This document shows, one piece after another, positions 32,871 through 41,237 of a stretch of DNA of 64,000 nt. The notes under the pieces were generated by a model. The model saw only the letters and a list, made by a program, of their open reading frames with translations, searched no databases and had not been told where the DNA came from. The number at the start of each line of letters is the position of its first letter. Within the stretch, counting starts at the first letter, position 1. Origin of the DNA: Tumebacillus lacus (GTDB lineage Bacteria; Bacillota; Bacilli; Tumebacillales; Tumebacillaceae); contig NZ_JAPMLT010000013.1 in NCBI RefSeq assembly GCF_026410385.1, positions 62,001 to 126,000 of the forward strand, given 5' to 3'. Both the position numbers and the translations under genes were made by a program.

Positions 32871-33653
32871 TTACAACTGCTGACGGAGCAAGAACAGGTA
32901 GGTGTCGAGCGAGTGGTAGCTCAAGATGCTCTTTTTGATCTCCGGGAAGTCGAGCGAGTTGACTTCGATGCCGGTGTTGACTTGGTCGTAGCCCATGATG
33001 TGCAGCGGGGACTTCGGCACGACGTCCGGCTGGTTGTAGATGCGGAAGCTGTTCGGCACCAGAGTGTTGAACGTGGCGACAAACGTCTCATCACCCGTCA
33101 TCGGAGCGGCAAACGTGTACAGCTCGCAGGCGAGGTGCGGCTGCGTGGCGGCGATCCAGGCACCCGTCAGATTGGCAATCGCGCCGCCGAGCGAGTGGCC
33201 GGTGACGGTGATGCAGGTCGAAGCGGGGAGCGATTGGACGTACGACTCCAAAGTCCGGGTCTCGGTCTCGCCCGGTTTGATGACGTTGGCTGAGCGGAAC
33301 ATCCGCGTGAAGCCCAGTTCGGTGCGGCCGCCGTTTTGGATGTCGGTGAAGTCGGTATGCTCCGCTTCAAAGTCGGCCAGCCAATCCATGACGCCTTCGG
33401 TGCCGCGGTAGACGATGCCGATCTGCGTCGGGTCGGCTGCCGATTGGACAACGAAGCCCATGAACTGGATCTGGGAGAAGAAACCGGCGACCGGATCGCA
33501 CTGGATGTTCGCCAGCACGGTCCAGCCGTCCGGCAGGTCTGTCGGCACGGCCGGGTTGGTGTTTTGGGTGTCGGCACTGTAGGTGCTGTACGCGCTTTTG
33601 ACAAGCTCGCCCCACGCGATGGCGGTCGAGACGGAATAGGTGATGGTGCTCAT
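32871..33653 (-). CDS. Class 3 lipase family protein
   Basis: 260 aa alpha/beta hydrolase: TVTGHSLGGAIANLTGAW (nucleophile Ser in GHSLGG), an IGIVYRGTEGVMDWLADF block (oxyanion region), catalytic Asp probably in IYNQPDVVP and His in LSYHSLDTYL. The start at 33653 is chosen because GAGGAGAG lies 8 bp upstream; a further in-frame ATG overlaps that site. No signal peptide is seen, so export is not indicated. Lipid ester hydrolysis by family. Confidence 0.88.
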   Translation of the reverse strand: MSTITYSVSTAIAWGELVKSAYSTYSADTQNTNPAVPTDLPDGWTVLANIQCDPVAGFFSQIQFMGFVVQSAADPTQIGIVYRGTEGVMDWLADFEAEHTDFTDIQNGGRTELGFTRMFRSANVIKPGETETRTLESYVQSLPASTCITVTGHSLGGAIANLTGAWIAATQPHLACELYTFAAPMTGDETFVATFNTLVPNSFRIYNQPDVVPKSPLHIMGYDQVNTGIEVNSLDFPEIKKSILSYHSLDTYLFLLRQQL

Positions 33654-33703
33654 GAGCACTCTCCTCATAGATGAAGGTGGATTACACCTCCAGTATAGAG
33701 GAT

Positions 33704-34798
33704 TTATTTAACCGCGCCCAGTCCTTTCATCTCCACGTCGAGCGTGAGATGGACATCCGCATCTGCGAACGCGTCAGGCCAATGATCCTGTACCTTTTTC
33801 CAATGCGAATACTCGAATGCCCGGGCATGAAGACCAAAGCCGACCGGGTCGACATGGTGGTCTTGCAATTTTTTTACGAGGGCTCTCGCATCATGCAGGA
33901 GTTGGGCTTGGACCATCTTGGTGATCTCGTCTACTTGTTTCTCGGCATTCATTGTGAACGTGCGCTCCAACAAGCTGGCCGAGATCTTCATCTGGATGTC
34001 AAAGCGAAACTTGCCGCGAACGAACGACGTTTTCACTTTCTGTTTGGAGCGCAGGTCGATGCTGACCTGTCCCTTGCCTGCCACCGGGATCGTGTAGGGC
34101 ACCGAAGCGGATTCGACGTTCTCTTGCAGCGCTTGCAACAGGACGCTCTCTTTGCGGTCGAGCGAGACGATGTAGGTGGCTTTGTTGTTGAGCAGGGCGG
34201 TGCCGGTGACGATGATCTCATTTTTGCTTTTTTTGAGCTGTGTGATCGCGGGTGTGATGCCTTCTTCGAAGTACTGGTAATGAAATTGTTTGATTTCGGT
34301 GCGTGCGATGCTGCGTTTGTCGTAGGCGTTGTCGACCAGATCGGAGAGATAAACAGACAGATGGGTCTTGTCACGCGGCATGAAACTCATGATCTCTTCG
34401 ATGCTGTCGTCAACGGCGATCACCCGCGCATTGGTGGCGTTTTTGGCATCACGAAATACGACGTCGATCAACGGCATCACATCTTTCTCCTGCAAGAGCC
34501 GTTTGCCGAGCAACAGGACCTGCAGTTTGCTGCCTGTGACCGATCCCCGGCTCATCGCGTTCAAGTTTTCCCGAGCGGCGCGCACAGAGGGGGCCTTCGT
34601 CGAGGAGGTGATGCTTTTTTCTTTGAGCGCCGTGGAGAAGAGGACTTGGTTGTCGATGACGAGCAGTTGGTCCTTATCCGTCCGATCGATGGCGATGCCG
34701 AGCACGATGTTGGTGCGCTCGAGATAATTTTGCTTGCCGCACGCCGTCAAAGGGAGCAACAGCAGGAACGAGAGAGCGGCCGGAAGCCATTTTTTCAT
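33704..34798 (-). CDS. gerAC: Spore germination lipoprotein GerC (Ger(x)C)
   Basis: 364 aa. Lipoprotein signal MKKWLPAALSFLLLLPLTAC (lipobox LTAC), then Ger(x)C blocks: ERTNIVLGIAIDRTDKDQLL, RAARENLNAMSRG, LQVLLLGKRLLQEKDVMPLID, VYLSDLVDNAYDKRS. It is the C subunit of a nutrient germinant receptor in the spore inner membrane. ATG 34798 overlaps the gerB stop by 4 bp. Last gene of the tricistronic operon. Which germinant is sensed cannot be read from sequence. Confidence 0.93.
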   Translation of the reverse strand: MKKWLPAALSFLLLLPLTACGKQNYLERTNIVLGIAIDRTDKDQLLVIDNQVLFSTALKEKSITSSTKAPSVRAARENLNAMSRGSVTGSKLQVLLLGKRLLQEKDVMPLIDVVFRDAKNATNARVIAVDDSIEEIMSFMPRDKTHLSVYLSDLVDNAYDKRSIARTEIKQFHYQYFEEGITPAITQLKKSKNEIIVTGTALLNNKATYIVSLDRKESVLLQALQENVESASVPYTIPVAGKGQVSIDLRSKQKVKTSFVRGKFRFDIQMKISASLLERTFTMNAEKQVDEITKMVQAQLLHDARALVKKLQDHHVDPVGFGLHARAFEYSHWKKVQDHWPDAFADADVHLTLDVEMKGLGAVK

Positions 34799-35895
34799 GG
34801 AAAGCGCCTCCTCTTGAACCATTGAAACACGGCGATATAACCCCACAGACAGACGGGAAAGGCATAGGCGAAAAAGATTCCATACTTGCCCCATGCCGTC
34901 AGCAGTCGATCCAGGGAGGTATAGGAGGGGTTGTAGAAAAAAGCGATGAGCAGGAAGATCCCGGTGTACCAGCGCAAGTGGACGCGGTGGTCTTGTTTGC
35001 CCATCAGTTGGCTCGTCCCGAACACGGCGGTGAAGAGATAGGGGATGACCGTCATCGACAGCACGAGGAAATAGAACGAGAGAAACACGATCTCAAATCG
35101 CTCAATAAACGGCAGTTCGATGCGTTTGAGCAGGATCAGAGTCGGCCAGAAATACTCTGTGACTTCGGTGGGGCTGAAAAAGATGCTGGCCAGAATCTCG
35201 ATCAGCAGATAGACCGCCAAGGAGATCGAATTGGCGATGATGATGCCTTTGTAGGCGGCTTTTTTGTTTTGCAGAAACGGGTAGAGGATGAAGGCCATTT
35301 CAAAGCCGAGAAAGGGCAGCACGGTCAGTTTGACGGCGCTCACGATCGGGACCCACCCGTCTTTGGCGATAGGCAGGAGGTTGAGCCAGTGGCTCTCTTT
35401 TAAGGAAAACAGCAACAAAGGATACATCCACACGGTGCCCAAGTAGACAAATTCCGCATAGCGTCCGAGCACGCGCAAACCGTTGCGGGTGACCGTATAG
35501 ACCGGGATCATGAACAGGACGATCAGCAGAAAAGCGGACGAGTCCGGCACGATCCACATCCGTTCGATGAAGACAGAAGACAGGATGGCGAGCCCGGCGG
35601 CGATGGCGCAGTAGAGGATAAAGATCAGGGAAAGTCCGTTGCCGATCCATTTGCCGAAATAGCGGGGCAGAAGGTCGTACAACGTGTCCTCCGGGTGTTT
35701 GCTCATGATGAGAATGATCAGGCAACTGGCGGCGAGAGCGATCACATAGCCGAAGAGGATCGAGATCCAGGCATCTGTTCCCGCCGCCTCCCCGAGCGTG
35801 CGCGGCATGGTCAAGATGCCGACCCCGATCTGCGTTTTGTAGATGAAAAAGATGAACTGTTTGGTGGTGATTTCGTTGTAGGCGTATTTCTTCAC
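34795..35895 (-). CDS. gerAB: Spore germination permease-like protein GerB
   Basis: 366 aa, ten membrane helices, APC-superfamily GerB protein. TKQFIFFIYKTQIGVGILTM at the N terminus and the GYVIALAASCLIILIMSKHP helix are family marks, as is the FLGFEMAFILYPFLQNKKAA block. It forms the germinant-binding membrane subunit. It overlaps gerA and gerC by 4 bp on each side, giving strict translational coupling. Confidence 0.94.
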   Translation of the reverse strand: MKKYAYNEITTKQFIFFIYKTQIGVGILTMPRTLGEAAGTDAWISILFGYVIALAASCLIILIMSKHPEDTLYDLLPRYFGKWIGNGLSLIFILYCAIAAGLAILSSVFIERMWIVPDSSAFLLIVLFMIPVYTVTRNGLRVLGRYAEFVYLGTVWMYPLLLFSLKESHWLNLLPIAKDGWVPIVSAVKLTVLPFLGFEMAFILYPFLQNKKAAYKGIIIANSISLAVYLLIEILASIFFSPTEVTEYFWPTLILLKRIELPFIERFEIVFLSFYFLVLSMTVIPYLFTAVFGTSQLMGKQDHRVHLRWYTGIFLLIAFFYNPSYTSLDRLLTAWGKYGIFFAYAFPVCLWGYIAVFQWFKRRRFP

Positions 35896-37367
35896 TTGTC
35901 ATCACCTCGGTTTTTTGCGGACGGTGATTGTCTGGTCGATTGCACCGGGTGCGCCGATTGGGGACGGTTGAGCATTTTTTGCAAGGGAATGCGGATAAAC
36001 GTGTCTTTCCAGTCGCCAAAGCGGGCCGGTGCGAGGGGCGAACTGTAGGGCAAGCCCAGCGTCTCGGCCGCAATCAGGTGACCCACCAGCGTGGTGAGGC
36101 CGATGACGATGCCGATCATGCCGAACCAGGCGGACAGCAGCATCATCGGAAAGCGGATCAGGCGAATCGAAGCGGCCATGTTTTGATCCGGCAAGATAAA
36201 GGAGGCGATGGCGGTCAGCGAGACGACGATCACCATGATGTTGCTGACGATCCCGGCCTGCACCGCCGCTTGTCCGACTACGATGCCGCCGACGATCCCG
36301 ACCGTCTGCCCGACGGGAGAGGGCAATCGAATGCCCGCCTCGCGCAACATCTCCAAGGTCAACTCCATCAGCAAGGCCTCCATGAGCGGTGGGAGCGGCA
36401 CGCGTGCTCTTGACTCACCGATCGACATCAGGAGGCTGATCGGCAGGATCTCGAAGTGGAAGGAGATCGCGGCGATATACAGGGCGGGCAGGAAGATCCC
36501 GATCAGCAAGCCGGTGAAGCGCAACAGGCGGACGAAGGAGGCGACCATCCAGCGCGTGCTGTAGTCGTCCAAAGCTTGGAGAAACGAGACGAATACCATC
36601 GGGCCGATCAGCACACCCGGCGAGTTGTCGACGACGAGCGCTGCCCGGCCTTGGAGCAGGTGGGAGACGGCCACGTCGGGGCGTTCGGTGACTTTGTATT
36701 GAGGGAACGGCGAATAGGGGTTGTCCTCGATGAGTTGTTCCAGTTCGCCGGTGTTGATCACAGCGTCGATGTCGATCTTTTCGATGCGTCCTTGCATCTC
36801 CCGAATCACTTCCGGGTGGGTCACGTCTTCGAGGTAGAGCAGGTAGACGCGGGTCTGGCTGCGGCGACCGACGGTCAGTTGTTTGATCTTCAGGTTGCGA
36901 TTGGCGATGTAGCGGCGGACCATCGCGATGTTTTGGCTGGCCGTCTCGGTGAAGCCTTGGTGCGCTCCTTTGAGGGTGGACTCCACCTGTGGCTCTTCGA
37001 TGGCCCGCTGCGGCCAGCCGGCTGTGTCGAACAGCACGGCATGCGGCTGGCCCTCGAGGAACAAGGCGCTTTTTCCTTGAAAGAGCCCTGCTTCGACATC
37101 GGACCACCGGGATGCGGAAGTGGTCTTGCCGCCGTTTGGCACCGCGTTGCGCGGGGGAGTCTTTGCGTTCCCTTCATAGATCAGGGGGTGCAGGATGTGG
37201 TCGTTGATCGACAGTTTGTCGACCAGCCCTTCCAAGTACACGAGGACGCCGTGCTGACCGGTCTTCAGCGGCACAGGATGAATGATCAGGTCCGGGGTGT
37301 GCGTGAACAGGGATCGCAGGTGTTCGATATTTTCAACCAGTTTGTCGGTGATCTGCTTCGGTTCCAT
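35892..37367 (-). CDS. gerAA: Spore germination protein GerA subunit
   Basis: 491 aa. A soluble N-terminal domain (to ~250) contains VYLEGLVDKLSINDHILHPL and the QGRIEKIDIDAVINTGELEQ stretch. Then come PFPQYKVTERPDVAVSHLLQ and GRAALVVDNSPGVLIGPMVF, followed by five membrane helices. GerA subunits oligomerise and may form the ion channel of the receptor. First gene of the operon, read leftward from about 37.4 kb. Such operons are normally transcribed in the forespore by sigma-G; I did not identify the promoter. Confidence 0.95.
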   Translation of the reverse strand: MEPKQITDKLVENIEHLRSLFTHTPDLIIHPVPLKTGQHGVLVYLEGLVDKLSINDHILHPLIYEGNAKTPPRNAVPNGGKTTSASRWSDVEAGLFQGKSALFLEGQPHAVLFDTAGWPQRAIEEPQVESTLKGAHQGFTETASQNIAMVRRYIANRNLKIKQLTVGRRSQTRVYLLYLEDVTHPEVIREMQGRIEKIDIDAVINTGELEQLIEDNPYSPFPQYKVTERPDVAVSHLLQGRAALVVDNSPGVLIGPMVFVSFLQALDDYSTRWMVASFVRLLRFTGLLIGIFLPALYIAAISFHFEILPISLLMSIGESRARVPLPPLMEALLMELTLEMLREAGIRLPSPVGQTVGIVGGIVVGQAAVQAGIVSNIMVIVVSLTAIASFILPDQNMAASIRLIRFPMMLLSAWFGMIGIVIGLTTLVGHLIAAETLGLPYSSPLAPARFGDWKDTFIRIPLQKMLNRPQSAHPVQSTRQSPSAKNRGDDK

Positions 37368-37509
37368 GACGCCAAGCCTCCGGTGGTTCTGTTTTCCTTT
37401 TTGGTTACACTTCCCTACTCGTCTGAGAGGTATCCACTGGTGTCATGAATGGAGGTTCAATGTTAATATAGATGGGAAGCATGACTTACTATTCCGAAGA
37501 GGAGGAGAA

Positions 37510-38904
37510 ATGGAAAACATGGAAATGTTGCAAAGCATCGTCGGTGTCAGCAATGATATTCTCTGGTCCTATATTTTGATCGGCGTGCTCGTCCTCGTTG
37601 GCCTGTACTTCACGTTCCGCACGAAGTTTGTCCAATTTCGCATGGTGGGTGAGATGGTTCGACTGCTCGGTGACGGGGTCGGTGACTCGGTCAAGCAGAA
37701 GAAAGGGATCTCGTCGTTTGGCGCGTTCTGTATCTCCACCGCGTCGCGGGTCGGCACCGGTAACCTCGCCGGGGTGACGATCGCGATCGTGACGGGGGGA
37801 CCCGGCGCGGTCTTCTGGATGTGGCTGATCGCATTGATCGGCTCGGCGTCTGCGTTTGTGGAAGCGACGCTGGCTCAGATTTACAAGATCAAGGACGGCG
37901 ACGGGTATCGCGGCGGCCCGGCGTATTATATGGAAAAGGGTCTTGGCCAGCGGTGGATGGGGATCTTGTTCGCCGTGCTGATTACGCTGTGCTTCGGCCT
38001 CGTGTTCAACGCGGTGCAAGCGAACACGATCTCGGTGTCGCTCAATGCGGCGTACGGATTTGACCGCAACCTGATCGGTCTGGTGTTGGCGGCGATCAGT
38101 GCGTACATCATCTTTGGCGGCGTCAAGCGCATCGCCAAGACGTCGGAATGGATGGTGCCGATCATGGCGGGCGGCTATGTGCTGATCGCGCTGTATGTGG
38201 TGATCGTCAACATCACCGAGCTGCCGGGCGTGCTGGCGCTGATCTTCAAGAGCGCGTTTGGCATCGAGCAGGTGGCGGGCGGCGCGATGGGCGCTGCGAT
38301 CATGGCGGGGATCAAGCGCGGTCTGTTCTCCAACGAAGCGGGCATGGGCAGCGCCCCGAACGCAGCGGCGACGGCCGAGGTGTCCCACCCGGCCAAGCAG
38401 GGTCTGATTCAGGCGCTCGGCGTGTTTGTCGACACGCTGATCGTCTGCTCGGCAACGGCGTTTATCGTGCTGCTGTCCGGCCAGTACGGCGCGTCCGATC
38501 TGACCGGCATCGAGCTGTTGCAGTCGGCGCTCTCCTCGCAGCTCGGGGCATGGGCGACCCACTTTGTGGCGGTGGCCGTGTTCCTGTTTGCATTCTCGTC
38601 CGTTGTGGGCAACTACTACTACGGCGAGACGAACATCGAGTTTATCAACTCGCACAAGGCGTGGGTGCTGGCGTTCCGCCTCGCGGTCGTCGGCATGGTG
38701 TTCTTCGGCTCGGTGGCAAAAGTGTCGCTGGTCTGGGATCTCGCCGACCTGTTCATGGCGCTGATGGCGCTGGTGAACCTGATCGCGATCTTCCTGCTCG
38801 GCAAGGTGGCATTTGCAGCGCTGAAGGATTATCAGGAGCAAAAGAAGCAAGGCAAAGACCCGGTCTACCGGGCAGCCGGCACGGAATGCTGGGAAGAAAA
38901 ATAG
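37510..38904 (+). CDS. AGCS family alanine/glycine:cation symporter
   Basis: 464 aa with about eleven membrane helices. ISTASRVGTGNLAGVTIAIV is the AGCS signature near residue 80. GGPAYYMEKGLGQRWMGILF, GIKRGLFSNEAGMGSAPNAA and GNYYYGETNIEF are further conserved blocks. GGAGGAG precedes ATG 37510; the frame is open 76 codons earlier but overlaps the divergent gerA promoter region. Na+- or H+-driven uptake of alanine or glycine; substrate by family. Confidence 0.94.
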   Translation: MENMEMLQSIVGVSNDILWSYILIGVLVLVGLYFTFRTKFVQFRMVGEMVRLLGDGVGDSVKQKKGISSFGAFCISTASRVGTGNLAGVTIAIVTGGPGAVFWMWLIALIGSASAFVEATLAQIYKIKDGDGYRGGPAYYMEKGLGQRWMGILFAVLITLCFGLVFNAVQANTISVSLNAAYGFDRNLIGLVLAAISAYIIFGGVKRIAKTSEWMVPIMAGGYVLIALYVVIVNITELPGVLALIFKSAFGIEQVAGGAMGAAIMAGIKRGLFSNEAGMGSAPNAAATAEVSHPAKQGLIQALGVFVDTLIVCSATAFIVLLSGQYGASDLTGIELLQSALSSQLGAWATHFVAVAVFLFAFSSVVGNYYYGETNIEFINSHKAWVLAFRLAVVGMVFFGSVAKVSLVWDLADLFMALMALVNLIAIFLLGKVAFAALKDYQEQKKQGKDPVYRAAGTECWEEK

Positions 38905-38932
38905 GCAAGGGAAAACGAAGAGTGCAAATAAG

Positions 38933-38963
38933 AAAAGACCGCAGAGATCTGCGGTCTTTTTTT
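38933..38963. terminator. Bidirectional terminator
   Basis: AAAAGACCGCAG pairs with CTGCGGTCTTTT around AGAT. It ends both the AGCS gene and the convergent tail-collar operon. Confidence 0.85.
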
Positions 38964-38969
38964 GATGCA

Positions 38970-39512
38970 CTAGCCTCGGGACGGGAACTCGCCTTGGAGG
39001 CAGATGATGTAGTTCATCGCAAGGTACGGCTGCATGTTGTTGTGCGGCTGAGAGCCGCCTGCGACGTTGAGTGCGACCGGGGACATCGGGGTGTCTGGGG
39101 TGGGGTTGAAGAGGGGGATTTGCGTTTCCAGGCCCGGGAGACCTTCCGCGACGGACTGTGACCAGTAGCTGCCGGTCGGGTCAACGGTGGTCCCTTGGAC
39201 GTTGATCGCTTGCGGCGCATGATTGTGCCCCGGCATCTCCGTGGTGAGCAGCGTGACGGTTGAGGAGCCGACTTTCTCGCCCACGGTGCGCGGGGTCAGG
39301 CCTTGGCCGCTCCCTTGGCCCATCGGAGCGTTGCCCATCAGGTTCGGCAGGGCGAAGGTGGTTTTGCCGTCGCCGCCGTACTGGACGCCGAGGATGGAAA
39401 AGAGCGCCGTGTTTTGCGAGATCGACATCAGCTGACCGTTGCACAGCGCCCAGCCTTTCGGTGCGAAGTTTCCTGCGAAAACGCGGATCTCGCCGATATA
39501 TGCGTCTGCCAT
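38970..39512 (-). CDS. Phage tail collar-domain protein (MdpB-like), copy 1
   Basis: 180 aa. The N-terminal collar domain is YIGEIRVFAGNFAPKGWALC with NGQLMSISQNTALFSILG and VQYGGDGKTTFALPNLMG. A variable middle ends in the conserved GGSQPHNNMQPYLAMNYIIC. This is the layout of 'microcystin-dependent protein' MdpB homologues. Third and last gene of a run of three paralogues behind a GNAT gene, with no other phage gene nearby. GGAGGGAG precedes the ATG. The fold trimerises in phage tail fibres; the role here is unknown. Confidence 0.9.
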   Translation of the reverse strand: MADAYIGEIRVFAGNFAPKGWALCNGQLMSISQNTALFSILGVQYGGDGKTTFALPNLMGNAPMGQGSGQGLTPRTVGEKVGSSTVTLLTTEMPGHNHAPQAINVQGTTVDPTGSYWSQSVAEGLPGLETQIPLFNPTPDTPMSPVALNVAGGSQPHNNMQPYLAMNYIICLQGEFPSRG

Positions 39513-39531
39513 TGTGTTTTCTCCCTCCTTT

Positions 39532-40050
39532 TTAGTTCCGCGACGGGTAGATGCCTTGAATCGCGATGGCGAAGTTCGTCGCGAGATAAGGCTGCATGTT
39601 GTTGTGAGGCTGGCTGCCCCCTACTGTACCGAGTGCGCCGGCGTTCATCTGGATGAGCGTTGCAGCCGGATTGTAGAGGGAGACTTGGCTATTATCTTCA
39701 TTCACTGCAACCGCCCACGTGTTGTTGACCGGTTCCAGAGCGGTGGCGTTGGCGGAAGATGCAGATACCTGATGGGTGTGCTGAGGCATTTCATTAGTGG
39801 TCAGGGTATGAGCGGCCTCGCCTTGCGAGGTGCCGAGCGGGATGTTGGATGCCACGTGGATCGGCACGCGGCCGCGCAGATCCGGAAGCGCGAAGGTGGT
39901 GGTTCCGTTTCCGCCGTATACGGTGCCAAGCAAGGAGAAGAGGGCTTGGTTTTGATTGATCTGGAGAATCTGACCTTCACAAAACATCCAGCCGCGCGGT
40001 GCATAGTTGTTTGCAAACATGCGAATTTCACCCAAGAACGGTTCTGACAT
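39532..40050 (-). CDS. Phage tail collar-domain protein (MdpB-like), copy 2
   Basis: 172 aa paralogue of its neighbours: FLGEIRMFANNYAPRGWMFC, EGQILQINQNQALFSLLGTV, YGGNGTTTFALPDLRGRVPI, and C-terminal GGSQPHNNMQPYLATNFAIA. Spaced 19 bp from each neighbour with its own AGGAGG. The middle segments of the three copies differ strongly, while the two ends are near-invariant, suggesting a common scaffold with different surface loops. Confidence 0.9.
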   Translation of the reverse strand: MSEPFLGEIRMFANNYAPRGWMFCEGQILQINQNQALFSLLGTVYGGNGTTTFALPDLRGRVPIHVASNIPLGTSQGEAAHTLTTNEMPQHTHQVSASSANATALEPVNNTWAVAVNEDNSQVSLYNPAATLIQMNAGALGTVGGSQPHNNMQPYLATNFAIAIQGIYPSRN

Positions 40051-40069
40051 GCTGATTCCTCCTATTCGT

Positions 40070-40570
40070 TTAGGGCTGAGGCGGGAAAACGCCGTAGAGC
40101 GAGATGATGAATGAGATCGTCAGCGACGGCATCATGTTGTCGTGAGGCTGACTGCCGCCTACCGTGGAGATGGAAGCGGGGTTCATCGCGGTCGGGGTGC
40201 CGGTGGTGGCAAACGTCGAGCGGGGGCCGGATGCCCAGACAGCATTGTTGGGGCTTATTGCTGTGGCCGTTGCATTGACAGTATTTACGGTGTGCGTGTG
40301 AGCGGGCATTTGGGTAGCTGTGAGCGTCACCGTTTCGGTGCCGCTTTTTGAAGCTCTCGGATAGGCGGTGCTCGGGTGGACCGGGACACGGCCTTGCAGA
40401 TCCGGCAGGGCGAACGTGGTCTGTCCGTCGCCGCCGTAGGTGGTGCCGAGAAGTGCGAAGAGCGCTTCATTTTCGGCGATGGAGAGGATCTGGCCGTTGC
40501 AGAGCGCCCAGCCTTGCGGGGCGAAGTTGCCCGCGAACATGCGGATCTCGCCCAGATACGATTCACTCAT
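40070..40570 (-). CDS. Phage tail collar-domain protein (MdpB-like), copy 3
   Basis: 166 aa. YLGEIRMFAGNFAPQGWALC, NGQILSIAENEALFALLGTT, YGGDGQTTFALPDLQGRVPV and C-terminal GGSQPHDNMMPSLTISFIIS. Start at 40570 chosen for AGAGGTGATC just upstream. It overlaps the GNAT gene end by 8 bp, so it is the first structural gene of the operon and coupled to the acetyltransferase. Confidence 0.9.
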   Translation of the reverse strand: MSESYLGEIRMFAGNFAPQGWALCNGQILSIAENEALFALLGTTYGGDGQTTFALPDLQGRVPVHPSTAYPRASKSGTETVTLTATQMPAHTHTVNTVNATATAISPNNAVWASGPRSTFATTGTPTAMNPASISTVGGSQPHDNMMPSLTISFIISLYGVFPPQP

Positions 40571-41051
40571 TCTGATCACCTCTTGTAGAGTTTTGATGCT
40601 GCCATTCCAAAAAGTCGTACAGTTCATTGCCTCCAGTCTGTGTGAAGCCAAGGCGCGCGTACAGACGGCGGGCCGGGTTGGTCTTCAGGACGGAGAGGCG
40701 CAGCGGTTTGCCAAGTTCGGCCGCTTCACGCTGCAAATCTTGTAAGAGCGCAGTACCGATGCCTTTTCCCCGGTGCTCAGGCAGCAAGGTGAGATCGACG
40801 AGGATCACAGCTTGTCCGGAGCGCGAGATCAGGATGCGGCCTGCGCGGAGATGGTGATGGATCAGGATGCGATGATCTGCGTCCGGATATTGCGCGGCAT
40901 AGGATTGCTGTTGGGCGGTCCATTGCATCTGCAGAAACGCTCGCTGTGTCGTCTCGTCCCAGCCCCAAGCACGCATTTCGTCTGCCCGGGTGCTGGCGTA
41001 GAGCTCGAACAGGAAGGGAGCGTCGCTGGGTGAGATTGGCATTGTGTCCAA
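40563..41051 (-). CDS. GNAT acetyltransferase leading the tail-collar operon
   Basis: 162 aa from a TTG at 41051 (GAGGTG 5 bp upstream) or 159 aa from ATG 41042. Acetyl-CoA loop VDLTLLPEHRGKGIGTALLQ, followed by LRLSVLKTNPARRLYARLGF. Its 3' end overlaps the first of three tail-collar genes, so it is the first gene of a four-gene operon. Modification of the collar proteins or of their partner is an attractive but untested idea. Confidence 0.87.
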   Translation of the reverse strand: MDTMPISPSDAPFLFELYASTRADEMRAWGWDETTQRAFLQMQWTAQQQSYAAQYPDADHRILIHHHLRAGRILISRSGQAVILVDLTLLPEHRGKGIGTALLQDLQREAAELGKPLRLSVLKTNPARRLYARLGFTQTGGNELYDFLEWQHQNSTRGDQNE

Positions 41052-41237
41052 TGGAGCACCTCGCTTATGATAGGAAAGTATCAGAATCCTGCAATGCCAC
41101 TTAAGCATATCACACCGAAGAACTTCAATCATATAGAACTGTCCATATCTTAACTTATTTAAAAATCATTCTAATGGGTAGTGTGTTTTAAGGTGTTAGT
41201 GATCTATAATGGTAGCGTAGGGGGAGGGAGGAATGGA

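Noticed and set aside
38970-40570. Possible prophage because of tail-collar genes
   Set aside because: No capsid, terminase, integrase, lysis or tail-tube gene and no attachment-site repeats around the cluster.
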